DNA of 64,000 bases from Agarivorans albus (GCF_019670105.1 NZ_AP023032.1:3917501-3981500), one strand, 5' to 3'. Positions 35,662 through 45,442 are shown, numbered from the stretch's first letter. Made by a program: numbers and translations. The notes: a model not told the origin generated them from the sequence alone.

Positions 35662-36666
35662 ATGGACAAGAACTCGATAACCGTTGTAATTACCCCGCGA
35701 GACCGTTACTCAGGCATTATTAATTGTATTCGCAATTTATACCTATGCACCGAACAACGCTTTGAGCTAAAAGTCATCGACTTAGATTATCCGTCTTCAC
35801 TTAAGCAAAAAATCGAAAAAGAGCTAGCTCAACACCATAATGCCGAACTGCTTAGCTATGGTTTAATCTCGCCAATTCAAGCAATGCAAAAAGTGAGACC
35901 TCTTATCGAAACAGAATACGTAATGTTTCTTGATAATGATTCAAACGTAACGGCCAATTGGCTTCCACCGCTATTAGAGATAGCCAACAGCGATCCACAA
36001 ATTGCGGTGGTAAACCCGGTAACACTCGAGAAAGAAGGTGTTGATAAAGGCGCAGAGTTACGTAATCACCTATTCACAAATGCAGTTCATACCATTGATT
36101 ATCAAGGTGAAGATTACCTTATTGAACATAAGTCTTTTCGCCGCTCATTACCTGAGGAGCTTCCTCAAGGTATCCAAGAAAGTGAAATGTTCGAGCTACA
36201 TGGCGTGTTGTTTAGCACCAAGGCCTTAAAAGACATTGAACTGCCAGATATGGTGATTCGTGAACACATCGATATAGGCATTCAACTTCGTCAAAAGGCT
36301 TACAAAATTGTCACTCAGCCTGAATCAATCATTATTTTTGATAATCTAGGCACCAGAATGGCTTGGTACGACATGAAGTTCTTCTTCTTCCGTTGGCACC
36401 CTAAATATACCGAAGCCTCCTCACGCCTTTTTGAACAGCGCTGGGGATACCGCTTCTATTCCGAACAAGCTATGTACTTATGGGTATTTAGACGTAAGGT
36501 GTTTTTATTTGCCCGTTGGTTATACGTTCCGGTTAATGGGGCAAATATGGCAGTGCGTATTGCCGCCAAGCTTCGTTCGTATATAAAGCCTGTGTGGGAC
36601 CCCATCAAGGGTGTGGAGCAAAAAGCCTCCCCCGCCCCACTCAGTATGTTTTCTAAAGCCAAATAA
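35662..36666 (+). CDS. Glycosyltransferase family 2
   Basis: 334 aa with a GT-A fold pattern. The beta strand VVITPRDRYSGIINCI opens the nucleotide-binding half. MFLDNDSNV near residue 93 supplies the DxD-like metal site. EMFELHGVLFSTKAL and REHIDIGIQLR fit the acceptor half. There is no clear membrane helix. It is the second gene of the operon with the GT4 enzyme and is followed by a strong terminator. Confidence 0.88.
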   Translation: MDKNSITVVITPRDRYSGIINCIRNLYLCTEQRFELKVIDLDYPSSLKQKIEKELAQHHNAELLSYGLISPIQAMQKVRPLIETEYVMFLDNDSNVTANWLPPLLEIANSDPQIAVVNPVTLEKEGVDKGAELRNHLFTNAVHTIDYQGEDYLIEHKSFRRSLPEELPQGIQESEMFELHGVLFSTKALKDIELPDMVIREHIDIGIQLRQKAYKIVTQPESIIIFDNLGTRMAWYDMKFFFFRWHPKYTEASSRLFEQRWGYRFYSEQAMYLWVFRRKVFLFARWLYVPVNGANMAVRIAAKLRSYIKPVWDPIKGVEQKASPAPLSMFSKAK

Positions 36667-36697
36667 AAAAAGCCCGGCATAAACCGGGCTTTTTTTA
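36665..36697. terminator. Bidirectional terminator
   Basis: The stem AGCCCGG/CCGGGCT is flanked by A and T runs and lies between the GT2 gene and a convergent small gene. Confidence 0.92.
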
Positions 36698-36711
36698 TTT
36701 ATTGTAAATTC

Positions 36712-37047
36712 TTAGTCTAAAGAAACACTACCGTTTATATCCGAAGATTTGCTGTCATACAGTTTATGAGGAAATTGTTTTTCCAAATAGATTTGGTCAG
36801 ACTGGGCAATGGAAGAAGAAAAGCGCAGCTTCATTTTTCCGTCACTGTTAATACCTTTAACCAAGCCAACAACCTTGCGGCCGCGCATCATTTGACGACA
36901 ATCGTGAACGAATGAACTTGGCACATGACCTTTAACCACGGTGACTTTTCCGGAACGCAATTCACACACAAAGGTGTAATGAATATGCCTCAAACGGTAC
37001 ACCAAAACTGCTAAAGCAATAAAGCCAATCACTATGCTGATAGTCAA
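36712..37047 (-). CDS. DUF3634-family small membrane protein
   Basis: 111 aa with one N-terminal membrane helix (MTISIVIGFIALAVLVYRL), then a small globular part containing RSGKVTVVKGHVPSSFVHDC, which resembles the DUF3634 family of Vibrio and relatives as I recall it. The function is unknown. It stands alone, convergent to the glycosyltransferase operon. Confidence 0.7.
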   Translation of the reverse strand: MTISIVIGFIALAVLVYRLRHIHYTFVCELRSGKVTVVKGHVPSSFVHDCRQMMRGRKVVGLVKGINSDGKMKLRFSSSIAQSDQIYLEKQFPHKLYDSKSSDINGSVSLD

Positions 37048-37349
37048 ACGAACACTCCCTGTGTTTAGTTGCTAGCCGAGTAAAATCAAAGCGTTATTGA
37101 GCCTTGAAGTGAATAAACTCAACAAGGGTAATATTATGCGCTTCAATTGACTAGGTTTAAGTTCAAAATTTTGATAGCAATCAGTAATTTATGCTTGTTT
37201 TGATAGCTTGATCAACAAAATGTTTACAAACAACAACTTGAAAACATTTTCAATAATTTGACAAAAGCGAACAATAGTTAACTAGATAATTAAGTTAAAC
37301 GTACAGAAAACCAGCTCATTAAGAGTGAAAAATAGGCGGGAGGAAAAGA
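37048..37349. other. Intergenic region
   Basis: About 300 AT-rich bases upstream of the DUF3634 gene. It should carry that gene's promoter. I see no operator or small gene. Confidence 0.4.
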
Positions 37350-37373
37350 CTCGCTGTCATAGCTGACAGCGAG
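37350..37373 (-). terminator. Terminator of the yceI/cytochrome b561 operon
   Basis: Perfect ten-base arms CTCGCTGTCA/TGACAGCGAG with a four-base loop, followed on the minus strand by TCTTTTCC. It begins about ten bases after the YceI stop. Confidence 0.75.
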
Positions 37374-37383
37374 AACCTTAAAC

Positions 37384-37962
37384 TTACTTCTTAATACCTT
37401 CGATCACTAAGTCCATTGCTACGGTAGTAGATTTAGGACCAAGGTTAGTAGGAATACCAAAGTCTTTCATCACTAATTCTGTTGAGCCAACAAAACCAGC
37501 ACGATAACCGCCCCATGGGTCTTTACCTTCACCCACTTTAGTCACATCAATCACGATGTCTTTCGTCACGCCACGCAGCGTAAGCTGACCATAAAGCTTG
37601 CCACCTTCGTCACCATTCGCTTCATATTTGCTGCTTGTAAAGCTTGCTTCTGGGTATTGGTCTACCGCTAGGAAGTCTTTACTGCGAATGTGCTTGTCGC
37701 GCTCAGCGTGATTAGAGTTCACCGAAGTAGCATCAATTTTAACGCTAACGGTAGTCGCCTCTGGCGCCGCTTGGTCGTAACTAAAGTCACCACTAAAGGT
37801 ATCAAAGCGGCCTACTACAAAGCTGTAACCTAAATGGTTAACTTTAAAGTTAATTGAAGCATGTGCACCGCGAGTATCAATGGTGTAATCGGCAGCGCTA
37901 GCCGGTAAGGTTAAGCCCATAGTACTGGCTAACAATAATGCGGCTTTAAGTTGTGTTTTCAT
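37384..37962 (-). CDS. YceI-family periplasmic lipid-binding protein
   Basis: 192 aa with a signal peptide (MKTQLKAALLLASTMGLTLPASA) and the YceI beta-barrel pattern: DYTIDTRGAHASINFKVNHL at the mature start, then KDFLAVDQYPEASFTSSKY and LRGVTKDIVIDV. Family members bind polyprenoid or amide lipids in the periplasm. It lies 16 bp downstream of a cytochrome b561 gene, the common pairing for this family. Confidence 0.93.
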   Translation of the reverse strand: MKTQLKAALLLASTMGLTLPASAADYTIDTRGAHASINFKVNHLGYSFVVGRFDTFSGDFSYDQAAPEATTVSVKIDATSVNSNHAERDKHIRSKDFLAVDQYPEASFTSSKYEANGDEGGKLYGQLTLRGVTKDIVIDVTKVGEGKDPWGGYRAGFVGSTELVMKDFGIPTNLGPKSTTVAMDLVIEGIKK

Positions 37963-37978
37963 TGTCTGTCCCTTTAGG

Positions 37979-38530
37979 TTATTTAGTCGACTTAAGCATT
38001 CGAACTAAGGTGTTATCTTTATCTATAAAGTGATGTTTTAGAGCAGCAAAGGCATGACCTGCAGCCAATACAATTAGTGCCCAAGCTAAAATCTCATGAA
38101 TATCACCAGCCAGCTCTTCTTGCTGAGCAATACCGGTAATAGTGGCGGGAACCTCAAACCATTCAAACACTACAATGGCACGTCCATCGGCGGTAGAAAT
38201 TAGGTAACCCGAAATCATTAAACAAAATAATAGTGCGTAAAGCAGCCAATGACCGACTTTAGCTCCCTGCTTTTCCCAAGCTTTATGGTTAGCTGGAGAC
38301 TCTGGATGTGGATTCAACATTCTCCAAATCAGCCGGAATAGCATCAACATAAACAACAATATCCCAACACTTTTATGGATCATCGGGGCGGTTTGGTACC
38401 AACTAGAGTAATAGTTTAAATCAACCATAAATAACCCTAGCCCAAACAAAGCAAAAACACTTAATGCCACCAACCAATGGATAACAATGGCTACCCATCC
38501 ATAAGTCTGTTTGGTATTGCGAATACTCAC
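37979..38530 (-). CDS. Cytochrome b561-family membrane protein
   Basis: 183 aa with four membrane helices. Haem-ligand histidines are expected in VIHWLVALSVFALFG, MIHKSVGILL, KVGHWLLYALL and GHAFAALKHHFID. It is an inner-membrane di-haem b protein that moves electrons between quinone and a partner. It starts with GTG after AGGGG and is transcribed with yceI. The electron partner is unknown. Confidence 0.92.
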   Translation of the reverse strand: MSIRNTKQTYGWVAIVIHWLVALSVFALFGLGLFMVDLNYYSSWYQTAPMIHKSVGILLFMLMLFRLIWRMLNPHPESPANHKAWEKQGAKVGHWLLYALLFCLMISGYLISTADGRAIVVFEWFEVPATITGIAQQEELAGDIHEILAWALIVLAAGHAFAALKHHFIDKDNTLVRMLKSTK

Positions 38531-38979
38531 TCGGTCCCCTTAAATATCTTCTGATATTACGTCGATGAAACTAGCATCGCTTAAATCCACAATGAAAAAA
38601 ATTGAATTTTATGTGAAAAACCATTCGAACAATTAGAAAGAAAACCGCTCAAAGTTTTACTTCTCTCTCAAAAAAGCAACAAAACATCAGCAAAAGATCT
38701 TAGTTTATTTGTACTTTTAGTCTTAAAGCATAGTGCTAAATAAAGCTTAAAAGCGCCTTAAAAACCAAGATTTAATCAGCCAAGTGGAAAGTTACCTATG
38801 CGCTATGGCATAGCTTGTTTGCGGCAGGCTAACGTCACATTACAGTAATAAAATATTCATTTTACCTACTATACTTTTTACTGCACATTTTGCGTGTCTC
38901 GCAGCCGCGAGAAGAAATCACATTGGGCACAAAACACTAGGTATATTGAGCCCAATAAAGTAAGGCTTGGAGTAGGCTT
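38531..38979. other. Intergenic region between divergent genes
   Basis: About 450 AT-rich bases. A plausible -10 box TATACT is near 38870 on the plus strand. ATTGGGC (about 38922) and GCCCAAT (about 38950) form a seven-base stem just before the small gene at 38980. There is no other recognisable feature. Confidence 0.4.
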
Positions 38980-39147
38980 ATGAAACGATCACGCTTTGAT
39001 GATATGGATGAATGGGATGAAGAAGACCTGGTCCATAACGCAAAAAGTCATAAAAACCAGCGGGACAAAGCACGTGCTCGTCGCCGCATCGACGAATACA
39101 ACGAGCGGAAACAATTAGAACGCTACATAGACGAAGACTATAACTAG
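38980..39147 (+). CDS. Small charged protein, PA3496-like
   Basis: 55 aa: an acidic N-terminus (MKRSRFDDMDEWDEEDLV), a basic middle (RDKARARRRIDEYNERK) and an acidic end (RYIDEDYN). The acidic-basic-acidic layout and the RRRIDEYNERKQLERY stretch resemble the short PA3496-type proteins common in gammaproteobacteria, for which an envelope role has been suggested. GGAGT lies about ten bases before the ATG. The family call rests on recalled composition and pattern. Confidence 0.6.
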   Translation: MKRSRFDDMDEWDEEDLVHNAKSHKNQRDKARARRRIDEYNERKQLERYIDEDYN

Positions 39148-39220
39148 TCACAGTAATCGCGGAGGGGGTAGTGTTGGCACTTCCCCCTTTTCTATTACCA
39201 TCACAACAAGGTATTTAGCT

Positions 39221-39634
39221 ATGCAAGCCATTATTCCCTACCTTAATTTTTCAGGTAAAGCCGAACAAGCTTTAGCTTTTTATCAGCACTGCTTTAAAGG
39301 CGACGTTATTGCATTAATGCGCTTTAGCGATAATCAAACCGACATGCCAATTCCCGATGAGTTATTGAATAAAGTGATGCATTGTCACTTCAAAGCCGGA
39401 GAACTGGAGTTTATGGCATCCGATGGTATGCCCGGAGAGCAGCTAAAAAGCGCGGGTAATATCGAGCTCAACTTAAACTTTTCAGACTTGGCCGAGCAAC
39501 AACAGGTGTTCGAAAAACTCTCTGAAAACGGCAGCATCACCATGGGTTTACAAGATACGTTTTGGCAAGCGCGTTTTGCTAGAGTGTGCGACCAGTTTGG
39601 CATCAACTGGATGCTAAATTGCCCTCTCAACTAA
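39221..39634 (+). CDS. VOC-family (PhnB/glyoxalase-like) protein
   Basis: 137 aa. The start IIPYLNFSGKAEQALAFYQ is the PhnB/3-demethylubiquinone-methyltransferase-like signature of the vicinal-oxygen-chelate fold, and the end DQFGINWMLNCP is also typical. Members bind a metal or antibiotic, or have no known substrate. It is a single gene and its function cannot be refined. Confidence 0.88.
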   Translation: MQAIIPYLNFSGKAEQALAFYQHCFKGDVIALMRFSDNQTDMPIPDELLNKVMHCHFKAGELEFMASDGMPGEQLKSAGNIELNLNFSDLAEQQQVFEKLSENGSITMGLQDTFWQARFARVCDQFGINWMLNCPLN

Positions 39635-39651
39635 GAAATTGATGATGTTAT

Positions 39652-40083
39652 TTACATGCCACGTTTGCGGAAAAACTGCGCGGGATCACCGGGGCTTTCT
39701 TGGTACAACTCAAATGACTTCTCAGCAATTATCTCTCCTGCTAATTCAATGGTCATGCGCCAAGTTCCTAGCTTATTGCTAATGGGAGCCCAAATGGTGT
39801 CACCTAAATAAAAATCCCAATCGTTGCTGCGAATGTACTCTTCACCATCAAAAGGCGCCATAACCTCGCCATCTTCATCTGGGATATTGGGGTGGTAGAT
39901 GCAATAGCGAACCTTCTGGCCTTTGGCTTTCTTAATCTTAATAATCAAGCCGAATTCAACATCTATTTGAGCTTCAACTTGAGTGGTAAATCGGCTAACC
40001 TGCGGCAGTGCTTTAGCATCGCTATCCCATTTGTTGTAAATACCGTAACTGTGTAACTTAACTTGGGGTTTTGCCTTCGCCAT
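39652..40083 (-). CDS. DUF3859-domain protein
   Basis: 143 aa, no signal peptide. The pattern SYGIYNKW near the start, YCIYHPNIPD in the middle and LGTWRMTIELAGEIIAEKSF near the end fits DUF3859. The function is unknown. It is convergent with the VOC gene with 17 bp between the stops. Confidence 0.75.
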   Translation of the reverse strand: MAKAKPQVKLHSYGIYNKWDSDAKALPQVSRFTTQVEAQIDVEFGLIIKIKKAKGQKVRYCIYHPNIPDEDGEVMAPFDGEEYIRSNDWDFYLGDTIWAPISNKLGTWRMTIELAGEIIAEKSFELYQESPGDPAQFFRKRGM

Positions 40084-40254
40084 TGCTGTAAAACTCGCCT
40101 AATAGAATATCTAAATTGTCTATTTTACCTTAGACCTAGCTTTAGCTGCCATTACAATCCTTTCCCCCGCTTTACTTAAGGTGTAGGCTAAAAGCATAAA
40201 TGAATCATAGCTTGGCCTTTAAGCCACTAGCTAAATCTTCTCAAGGATGAACCT

Positions 40255-40698
40255 ATGAAAAAGCTACTGACAGCAGCCCTTGTTTTTGCCAGTTGTTCAC
40301 TGCAAGCAGCGCCCATTAATGAATTGTTGGAGCTCAACGACAGTGAATTGCAAATGCAGATAATTCGTAACAATCTCAATCAAGCGCTAATTCGTCAAAA
40401 CCCTCCTTTAGAGAACTTTCGACCAGTACTGGACGAGTGGGCAAACACCTATCTTACTTGGGAAGAGATGAAACCAAAGATTGCTGAGGTTTATCTAAAA
40501 CACTTTACAGATGAAGAGCTAGAGCAGTTAGTCGCATTTTATAAAACTCCGGTAGGCAAAAAGAGCCAAGAGCTAAACGCTACATTAATTCGTGAAAGCG
40601 CGCTGGCTAGCGCTTTGGTGGCTAAGGGGCATCACAAAAAACTTGAGGAAATGTTGCAGCAAGCCGCAGCCAAACAAAAACAGCAAACAGGTAACTAA
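40255..40698 (+). CDS. DUF2059-domain periplasmic protein
   Basis: 147 aa with a signal peptide (MKKLLTAALVFASCSLQA). The body contains YLKHFTDEELEQLVAFYKTP, the DUF2059 hallmark, followed by a helical C-terminus rich in Lys and Gln. AAGGA lies upstream of the ATG. The function is unknown. Confidence 0.85.
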   Translation: MKKLLTAALVFASCSLQAAPINELLELNDSELQMQIIRNNLNQALIRQNPPLENFRPVLDEWANTYLTWEEMKPKIAEVYLKHFTDEELEQLVAFYKTPVGKKSQELNATLIRESALASALVAKGHHKKLEEMLQQAAAKQKQQTGN

Positions 40699-40714
40699 AC
40701 GACGGCGTATCTCA

Positions 40715-40748
40715 TTGTAATGCCAGCATCAACAAACTGGCATTACAA
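40715..40748. terminator. Hairpin between convergent genes
   Basis: Perfect twelve-base arms TTGTAATGCCAG/CTGGCATTACAA with a ten-base loop between convergent stops. No T run follows on either strand, so it may be a weak or factor-dependent terminator. Confidence 0.55.
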
Positions 40749-40757
40749 CAGCAAGCT

Positions 40758-41411
40758 TTACGCTAGTGCTTTATTAGCTTTTAAACGGCTTTGCAAAAAG
40801 TGTAATAACATGCCGTACAGCGGAACAAACAAAGCAAGATTAACCGCAAGTTTAAAGCCATAATCTACCCACGCTATCTCTACCCAATGCTCAGCCATAA
40901 AGGCGTCGCTGCTGGCATAAAAGGCCACCGCAAAGAATAAGAAAGTATCCACCAAGTTGCCAAACACACTTGAGCCCGCAGGTGCTACCCACCAGTGCTT
41001 AAGCTGGCGTAAACGGTCAAACACTTTTACATCCAATAATTGACCTACCGAATAAGCCAAAAAGCTCGCCAAAGCGATACGCGCAACAAAAGCGTTCCAG
41101 GCTAACAAGCCGGCTAAACCTTGATATTCACCTTGGTAAAACAGTACCGACACAATGTAGCTCACCACTAGGGCTGGCAGCATTGCAGTGAAAATAATCT
41201 TTCTAGCTCTGCTTGCACCAAACAAGCGAACCGTAAGGTCGGTGGCTAGAAATATAAATGGGAAAGTAAACGCACCCCAGGTGGTATGAAAACCAAATAT
41301 AGTGAAGGGCAATTGCACTAAATAATTACTAGCGGCAATAGTAACGATATGAAATAAAGCGAGAATAATAACACTGCGGCGCTCGGCCTCAGTTAATTGT
41401 AAAAACCACAT
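40758..41411 (-). CDS. yhhQ: Queuosine precursor transporter YhhQ
   Basis: About 217 aa with six membrane segments and the COG1738/YhhQ pattern (TFPFIFLATDLTVRLFG near the start, VFGNLVDTFLFFAVAF later). It imports preQ0/preQ1, precursors of the tRNA base queuosine. The frame runs 28 codons further upstream, but ATG 41411 (MWFLQLTEAERRSV) is the usual start, and its ribosome site AGGTAG overlaps the tail of a preQ1 riboswitch, which gives direct regulatory support for the transported compound. Confidence 0.93.
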   Translation of the reverse strand: MWFLQLTEAERRSVIILALFHIVTIAASNYLVQLPFTIFGFHTTWGAFTFPFIFLATDLTVRLFGASRARKIIFTAMLPALVVSYIVSVLFYQGEYQGLAGLLAWNAFVARIALASFLAYSVGQLLDVKVFDRLRQLKHWWVAPAGSSVFGNLVDTFLFFAVAFYASSDAFMAEHWVEIAWVDYGFKLAVNLALFVPLYGMLLHFLQSRLKANKALA

Positions 41412-41421
41412 TATAGAACTA

Positions 41422-41459
41422 CCTATCTTTTTGTTAATTGGGGGTGAGAGAACCCAAGG
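41422..41459 (-). promoter_or_regulatory. preQ1 class I riboswitch
   Basis: On the minus strand the leader reads P1 strand TTGGG, loop TTCTCTCACC, P1 strand CCCAA, then the A-rich tail TTAACAAAAAGATAGG. This is the compact preQ1-I H-type pseudoknot layout and is very close to the Thermoanaerobacter aptamer, whose tail is TTAACAAAACAAGG. The tail merges with the ribosome site of yhhQ ten bases before its ATG. Ligand binding should therefore hide the site and reduce translation of the transporter. Confidence 0.88.
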
Positions 41460-41722
41460 GCGGCGGAGTATTCCACAACTATAAGCTAACTGCAATAGCT
41501 AAACGATTAGTCAAGAAATCATCGCTATTTGATTTTTTTGGTGATAACTAACAGTTTTTAAGCAAACACACCTCTCAAGGCTTCGCTCGCTGTCCGTTCT
41601 TAGTTAAACTGAGCTATTGCCCTGCCCGCGTTCAAACCCATCTGTGGTTTGTTGTTTGATTATGGCAGCAGCACTTGCTTCAGCGGTGAGTGCTACGTTT
41701 AGTTAATTTAAAAGGATGCACT

Positions 41723-44700
41723 TTGTCTGGCTTATTGCGGATCATCTTGATCGATACTCACCTAAAAGGTGTGGTAGAACTTAAACTCGACCAACACAGC
41801 AATATATGTGGAACTAACGCCTCAGGTAAAACCACATTACAGCGTCTTATTCCGGTATTTTATGGCGAATACCCCAGCCGCGTAGTGCCAAGTACCCGCG
41901 ACAGTTTCGAGCGCTGGTACCTACCACGAGAAGCCAGCTACATCATCTACGAGTACCAGCAATACAATGGCCAAGTTGCCCAAGTAGTCTTGTCATCGGG
42001 TCGCGAAGACCAAGGGGTAAAATACCGCTTTATTGGTAAGCCTTTTGAACTAGAAGATTTTATCGACAAACAAGACCAGCAAGGTACTTGGTTTTTGGCT
42101 CCCGCTAAACTAGGCCAAAAACTTAAAAAGCAAGAGTTCAACGGCGCTGCCCTAGCCACTACCCGCTTTCTTAATACCAGAGAATTTCGTGCAATTATTC
42201 AAAACGATCGCAGCTTACAAAATGCCGGCGACAGCGATTTAAAAGCGTTTGCTCGTCAATTTTCTATGTGCGATCCAAAGCATGGCCTGCGCCACATTGA
42301 AAAACTAGCCAAAGCAGTGCACTCCAAAGAAGGCAAAATGGAAACCATCAAATCGATGATTGCCGCCATTTTGGAAGAAGAAGGCGTTACCTTAAAACCA
42401 ACTTGGGTAGATGCCAATAAAGCGCAAGCATGGATCCAAGAAACCCGCTTAATCCAGCAGTTTGAAGCGATTCGCCCTAAGTTCGTAAAACTAGAGCAAA
42501 TCAACCAACAACTGCTTGGCAGTGAAGCTCAGTTACACCAGCTAGATAAAAACCTACAAAACGATGAAGCGGAGCTATTTTCCCATAGTGAACATAGCCA
42601 ACGCCAGCTTAACCAATTAAAACAACAGTTAAGTGAACTAGAGCAAGAGTGGCAGAATCAACGCGAACAGCTTAACCAAGCTGTCTCTAGTGCCAATGCC
42701 GATGTTTCTAGTTTCGACAAGCAACTTAACCACATCGAAGATGATTACCAAACTTGGCAAGATAAAAATATCGAGCAAGCACTTAGCGCGGTTGAGCAGC
42801 TACCACTTTGGCGTGAGCAAGTGCGAGAAGTTAGCGAACGCCACCAGCTGCTTACCGAGCAACACAGCGATATTGAAGCTCATTTCAACCAACGCAAAAG
42901 CGAAATCAATGAGCAGCTAAACTCGGCATTAAACAAACTGCATAAAAACAAAGATCAGCTGCAGCAACAGCTCAACCAAGAGAAACAACAGCAACAAGCT
43001 GAGCTAAATAACGAACAACAGCAGCAACAAAAGCAAATTAACCAGGTTGAGCAAAGCTTCCAACAACAGCAGCATAAAAATCAGCTAGAACTGGCGCAGC
43101 TAGAGGCCGGCACCCTGCAAATGGGCTATACCGAAGAAGAAAGCCGCCAGCTTAATATCATGGATAATCGTCTCGACGAGGCCAACCAGCAGCAACAGTT
43201 GTTATCTGCGCAAGTACGCCAACACAACGAACAATTGCACAGCCTAAAGCAGCAGCGCCAACAAGCCGACCAAACCTTAGCCAACGCCAGCCAACAATCT
43301 CGCCAGCTAGAACAAAAGCTAAGTGGGCTAAAAGACAGCCTGCAACCGGCCGATGGCAGCCTACTGGCGCACTTACGCAGCGAGCACCCACAGTGGGAGC
43401 AAAGCATTGGTAAGTTAATTAACCCTGAGCTGCTCAATCGTCGTGATTTAAAACCTCATAGCGAAACCAACCATCAAAGCGTATTTGGCTTAGCCTTAGA
43501 CTTAAAAGCCATCGATGCTCCAGAATGTGCCGCCACCGAAGAGCAAATCAAACAGCAAATTGAGCAAATTCAGCAAAGCGTTAACGAAGTGCAGAAACAG
43601 CTTAAACAAGCTGAACTTGACTTAAGTGACGCCAACAAAGCCGTGCAGCAGCAAGATTTGTCAGTTGCCGAAGCCACAGCAGCTCACCACAACAGTGAAG
43701 ATCAACTCAAACGTCTACAAGAAGAAAAACAGCTACTCAAAGAGAGCTTTTCTAGCGCGCTTAAACAGCGCCAAAGCGTGGGACTAGAAAAACAAACTAA
43801 ACTGAAAACCTATTTAGACAATGCGCAAACACAGCATCAAGAATACCTAGACGAGTTACGCGAACAACACCAAGAAGCCAAGCTAGAAAAAATGGCCTGG
43901 TGGGAAGAAAAGATTGATGCATTAGCCTTGCAACTAAGCCAAGCTCAAGACGCCATTAGCAATCGCCAGAAACAAGCGAAAGAAGCGCTAAAACAGTCGG
44001 AACAATGGTATCGCGGCGAGTTGCAGGCACAGGGCTTAGATGACCAGCTAATTGTTGATTTAGCCAAGCAAAAGCGCCAACTTAATCAACAAATTCAAGA
44101 CGCCGAGCAGTACCGTGATGAAGTAAGCGAATACAAAATTTGGCATCAGCAAGTGTGGCTAAACCAAAAACCACAACTTAACGATGCCCTTGCCAATGCT
44201 CGCCAAGCACAAAGCAGTGCTAAACAAGCCCTTAACGAGCAACTGGCTCACTTCAAACAGCAGCGCGATAGCCAGCAAGCTGAGCTCAGCAAGCTTAAAC
44301 AAGAGCTAGAACAGCTACAGCAACAATACAGCCAAACTCAAAACCTGTTGCGAAAAATCAAACAATTGGCTTTACCCAAACAAAACCAAGCAGACCAAAC
44401 AGCAGAAGCTGCCGGTACACCCGCCGAGCGAGCCCGCCAAGCCGAGCAGCAAATTGTGCAGCGTAACCAGCAGCTTGAGCAAGTTAATGAATCAGTTCGC
44501 CATTTTGATAGCTTATTAGCGCAACAAGCTGGCTCAGACTTAAGCGAAACTTGGGAGCGTTCGCGTGCCGCATGCCGGCGCACCAACGAAGAAGGAGAAA
44601 GCACCCTCGCCTACCGTGAGTTAGTGCCACACCTATCTGAACTGTTAAACGGTTTAGTGCCGCAAAAAGTACAAGGCCTAATCGACCACGGTCGCAACCT

Positions 44701-45442
44701 AGGCATGAGCATTAGCAGCTTCTACCAAAACTTAAGCGACATTGACCAACGAATTTTGAGCCAAAGCCGCCGTATTACCCGCGAAATTGGTGAAGACTTA
44801 AGCCTAGATGGCGTATCTGATTCAGCAGTAAAAATTCGCTCTAAGATTAGCGAACTAGAGTTTTGGGACGAACTAAAAACCTTTGTAGATAACTTCCAAG
44901 CGTGGCAACAGCAAGGCTTTAATCAACTGCCCGACGAAGACTACGCCACCAGCATGCGGGTAGCCCTAGACATTATTGGTCGCAGCGCACTTAAAGAAGG
45001 GGTATCTCGGTTATTGCTGATTGAGCTAACCCTGCGCGAAGGCAATAGCGACCTAGTGATCCGCACCGACCGCCAGCTTAATGAATCCAGTAGCCACGGC
45101 ATGGCCTACTTAATTTTGTGTAAGTTCTTATTGGCCTTTACCCGCCTATTGCGTGGTAATGCCGATACTTACATTCACTGGCCAATTGATGAATTAGGCA
45201 CCCTGCACCAAAGCAACGTGAAAAAGATCTTTGATGCCTGTGACCATAACCAAATTCGCATACTGGGGGCTTTTCCTAACCCAGAATCTGAAGTATTGGA
45301 CTTGTTCACCCACCGCTACATCATCAACCGTGACAAGCGCCAACTGCAGGTTGTGCAGCCGCGAATTAATCCTTTACAAGAAAAGCTAAAAGCAGCCCAA
45401 GCGGCAAAAGCCAGTACTAAACAAGCGGAGGCTGAGCTATGA
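41723..45442 (+). CDS. mksB: SMC-like ATPase, MukB/MksB family
   Basis: About 1,240 aa. An N-terminal ATPase head with Walker A in NICGTNASGKTTLQ near residue 40 is followed by some 800 residues of Gln-rich coiled coil with a probable hinge region in the middle. The C-terminal head has a signature-like LNESSSHGMAYLILC and Walker B in IHWPIDELG. This is the head-coil-hinge plan of MukB/MksB/JetC, the DNA-loop-extruding subunit. I prefer a TTG start at 41723 (AAAAGGA five to six bases upstream); GTG 41690 is the alternative. It overlaps the next gene by four bases. Whether it acts in chromosome organisation or plasmid defence is open. Confidence 0.82.
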   Translation: MSGLLRIILIDTHLKGVVELKLDQHSNICGTNASGKTTLQRLIPVFYGEYPSRVVPSTRDSFERWYLPREASYIIYEYQQYNGQVAQVVLSSGREDQGVKYRFIGKPFELEDFIDKQDQQGTWFLAPAKLGQKLKKQEFNGAALATTRFLNTREFRAIIQNDRSLQNAGDSDLKAFARQFSMCDPKHGLRHIEKLAKAVHSKEGKMETIKSMIAAILEEEGVTLKPTWVDANKAQAWIQETRLIQQFEAIRPKFVKLEQINQQLLGSEAQLHQLDKNLQNDEAELFSHSEHSQRQLNQLKQQLSELEQEWQNQREQLNQAVSSANADVSSFDKQLNHIEDDYQTWQDKNIEQALSAVEQLPLWREQVREVSERHQLLTEQHSDIEAHFNQRKSEINEQLNSALNKLHKNKDQLQQQLNQEKQQQQAELNNEQQQQQKQINQVEQSFQQQQHKNQLELAQLEAGTLQMGYTEEESRQLNIMDNRLDEANQQQQLLSAQVRQHNEQLHSLKQQRQQADQTLANASQQSRQLEQKLSGLKDSLQPADGSLLAHLRSEHPQWEQSIGKLINPELLNRRDLKPHSETNHQSVFGLALDLKAIDAPECAATEEQIKQQIEQIQQSVNEVQKQLKQAELDLSDANKAVQQQDLSVAEATAAHHNSEDQLKRLQEEKQLLKESFSSALKQRQSVGLEKQTKLKTYLDNAQTQHQEYLDELREQHQEAKLEKMAWWEEKIDALALQLSQAQDAISNRQKQAKEALKQSEQWYRGELQAQGLDDQLIVDLAKQKRQLNQQIQDAEQYRDEVSEYKIWHQQVWLNQKPQLNDALANARQAQSSAKQALNEQLAHFKQQRDSQQAELSKLKQELEQLQQQYSQTQNLLRKIKQLALPKQNQADQTAEAAGTPAERARQAEQQIVQRNQQLEQVNESVRHFDSLLAQQAGSDLSETWERSRAACRRTNEEGESTLAYRELVPHLSELLNGLVPQKVQGLIDHGRNLGMSISSFYQNLSDIDQRILSQSRRITREIGEDLSLDGVSDSAVKIRSKISELEFWDELKTFVDNFQAWQQQGFNQLPDEDYATSMRVALDIIGRSALKEGVSRLLLIELTLREGNSDLVIRTDRQLNESSSHGMAYLILCKFLLAFTRLLRGNADTYIHWPIDELGTLHQSNVKKIFDACDHNQIRILGAFPNPESEVLDLFTHRYIINRDKRQLQVVQPRINPLQEKLKAAQAAKASTKQAEAEL

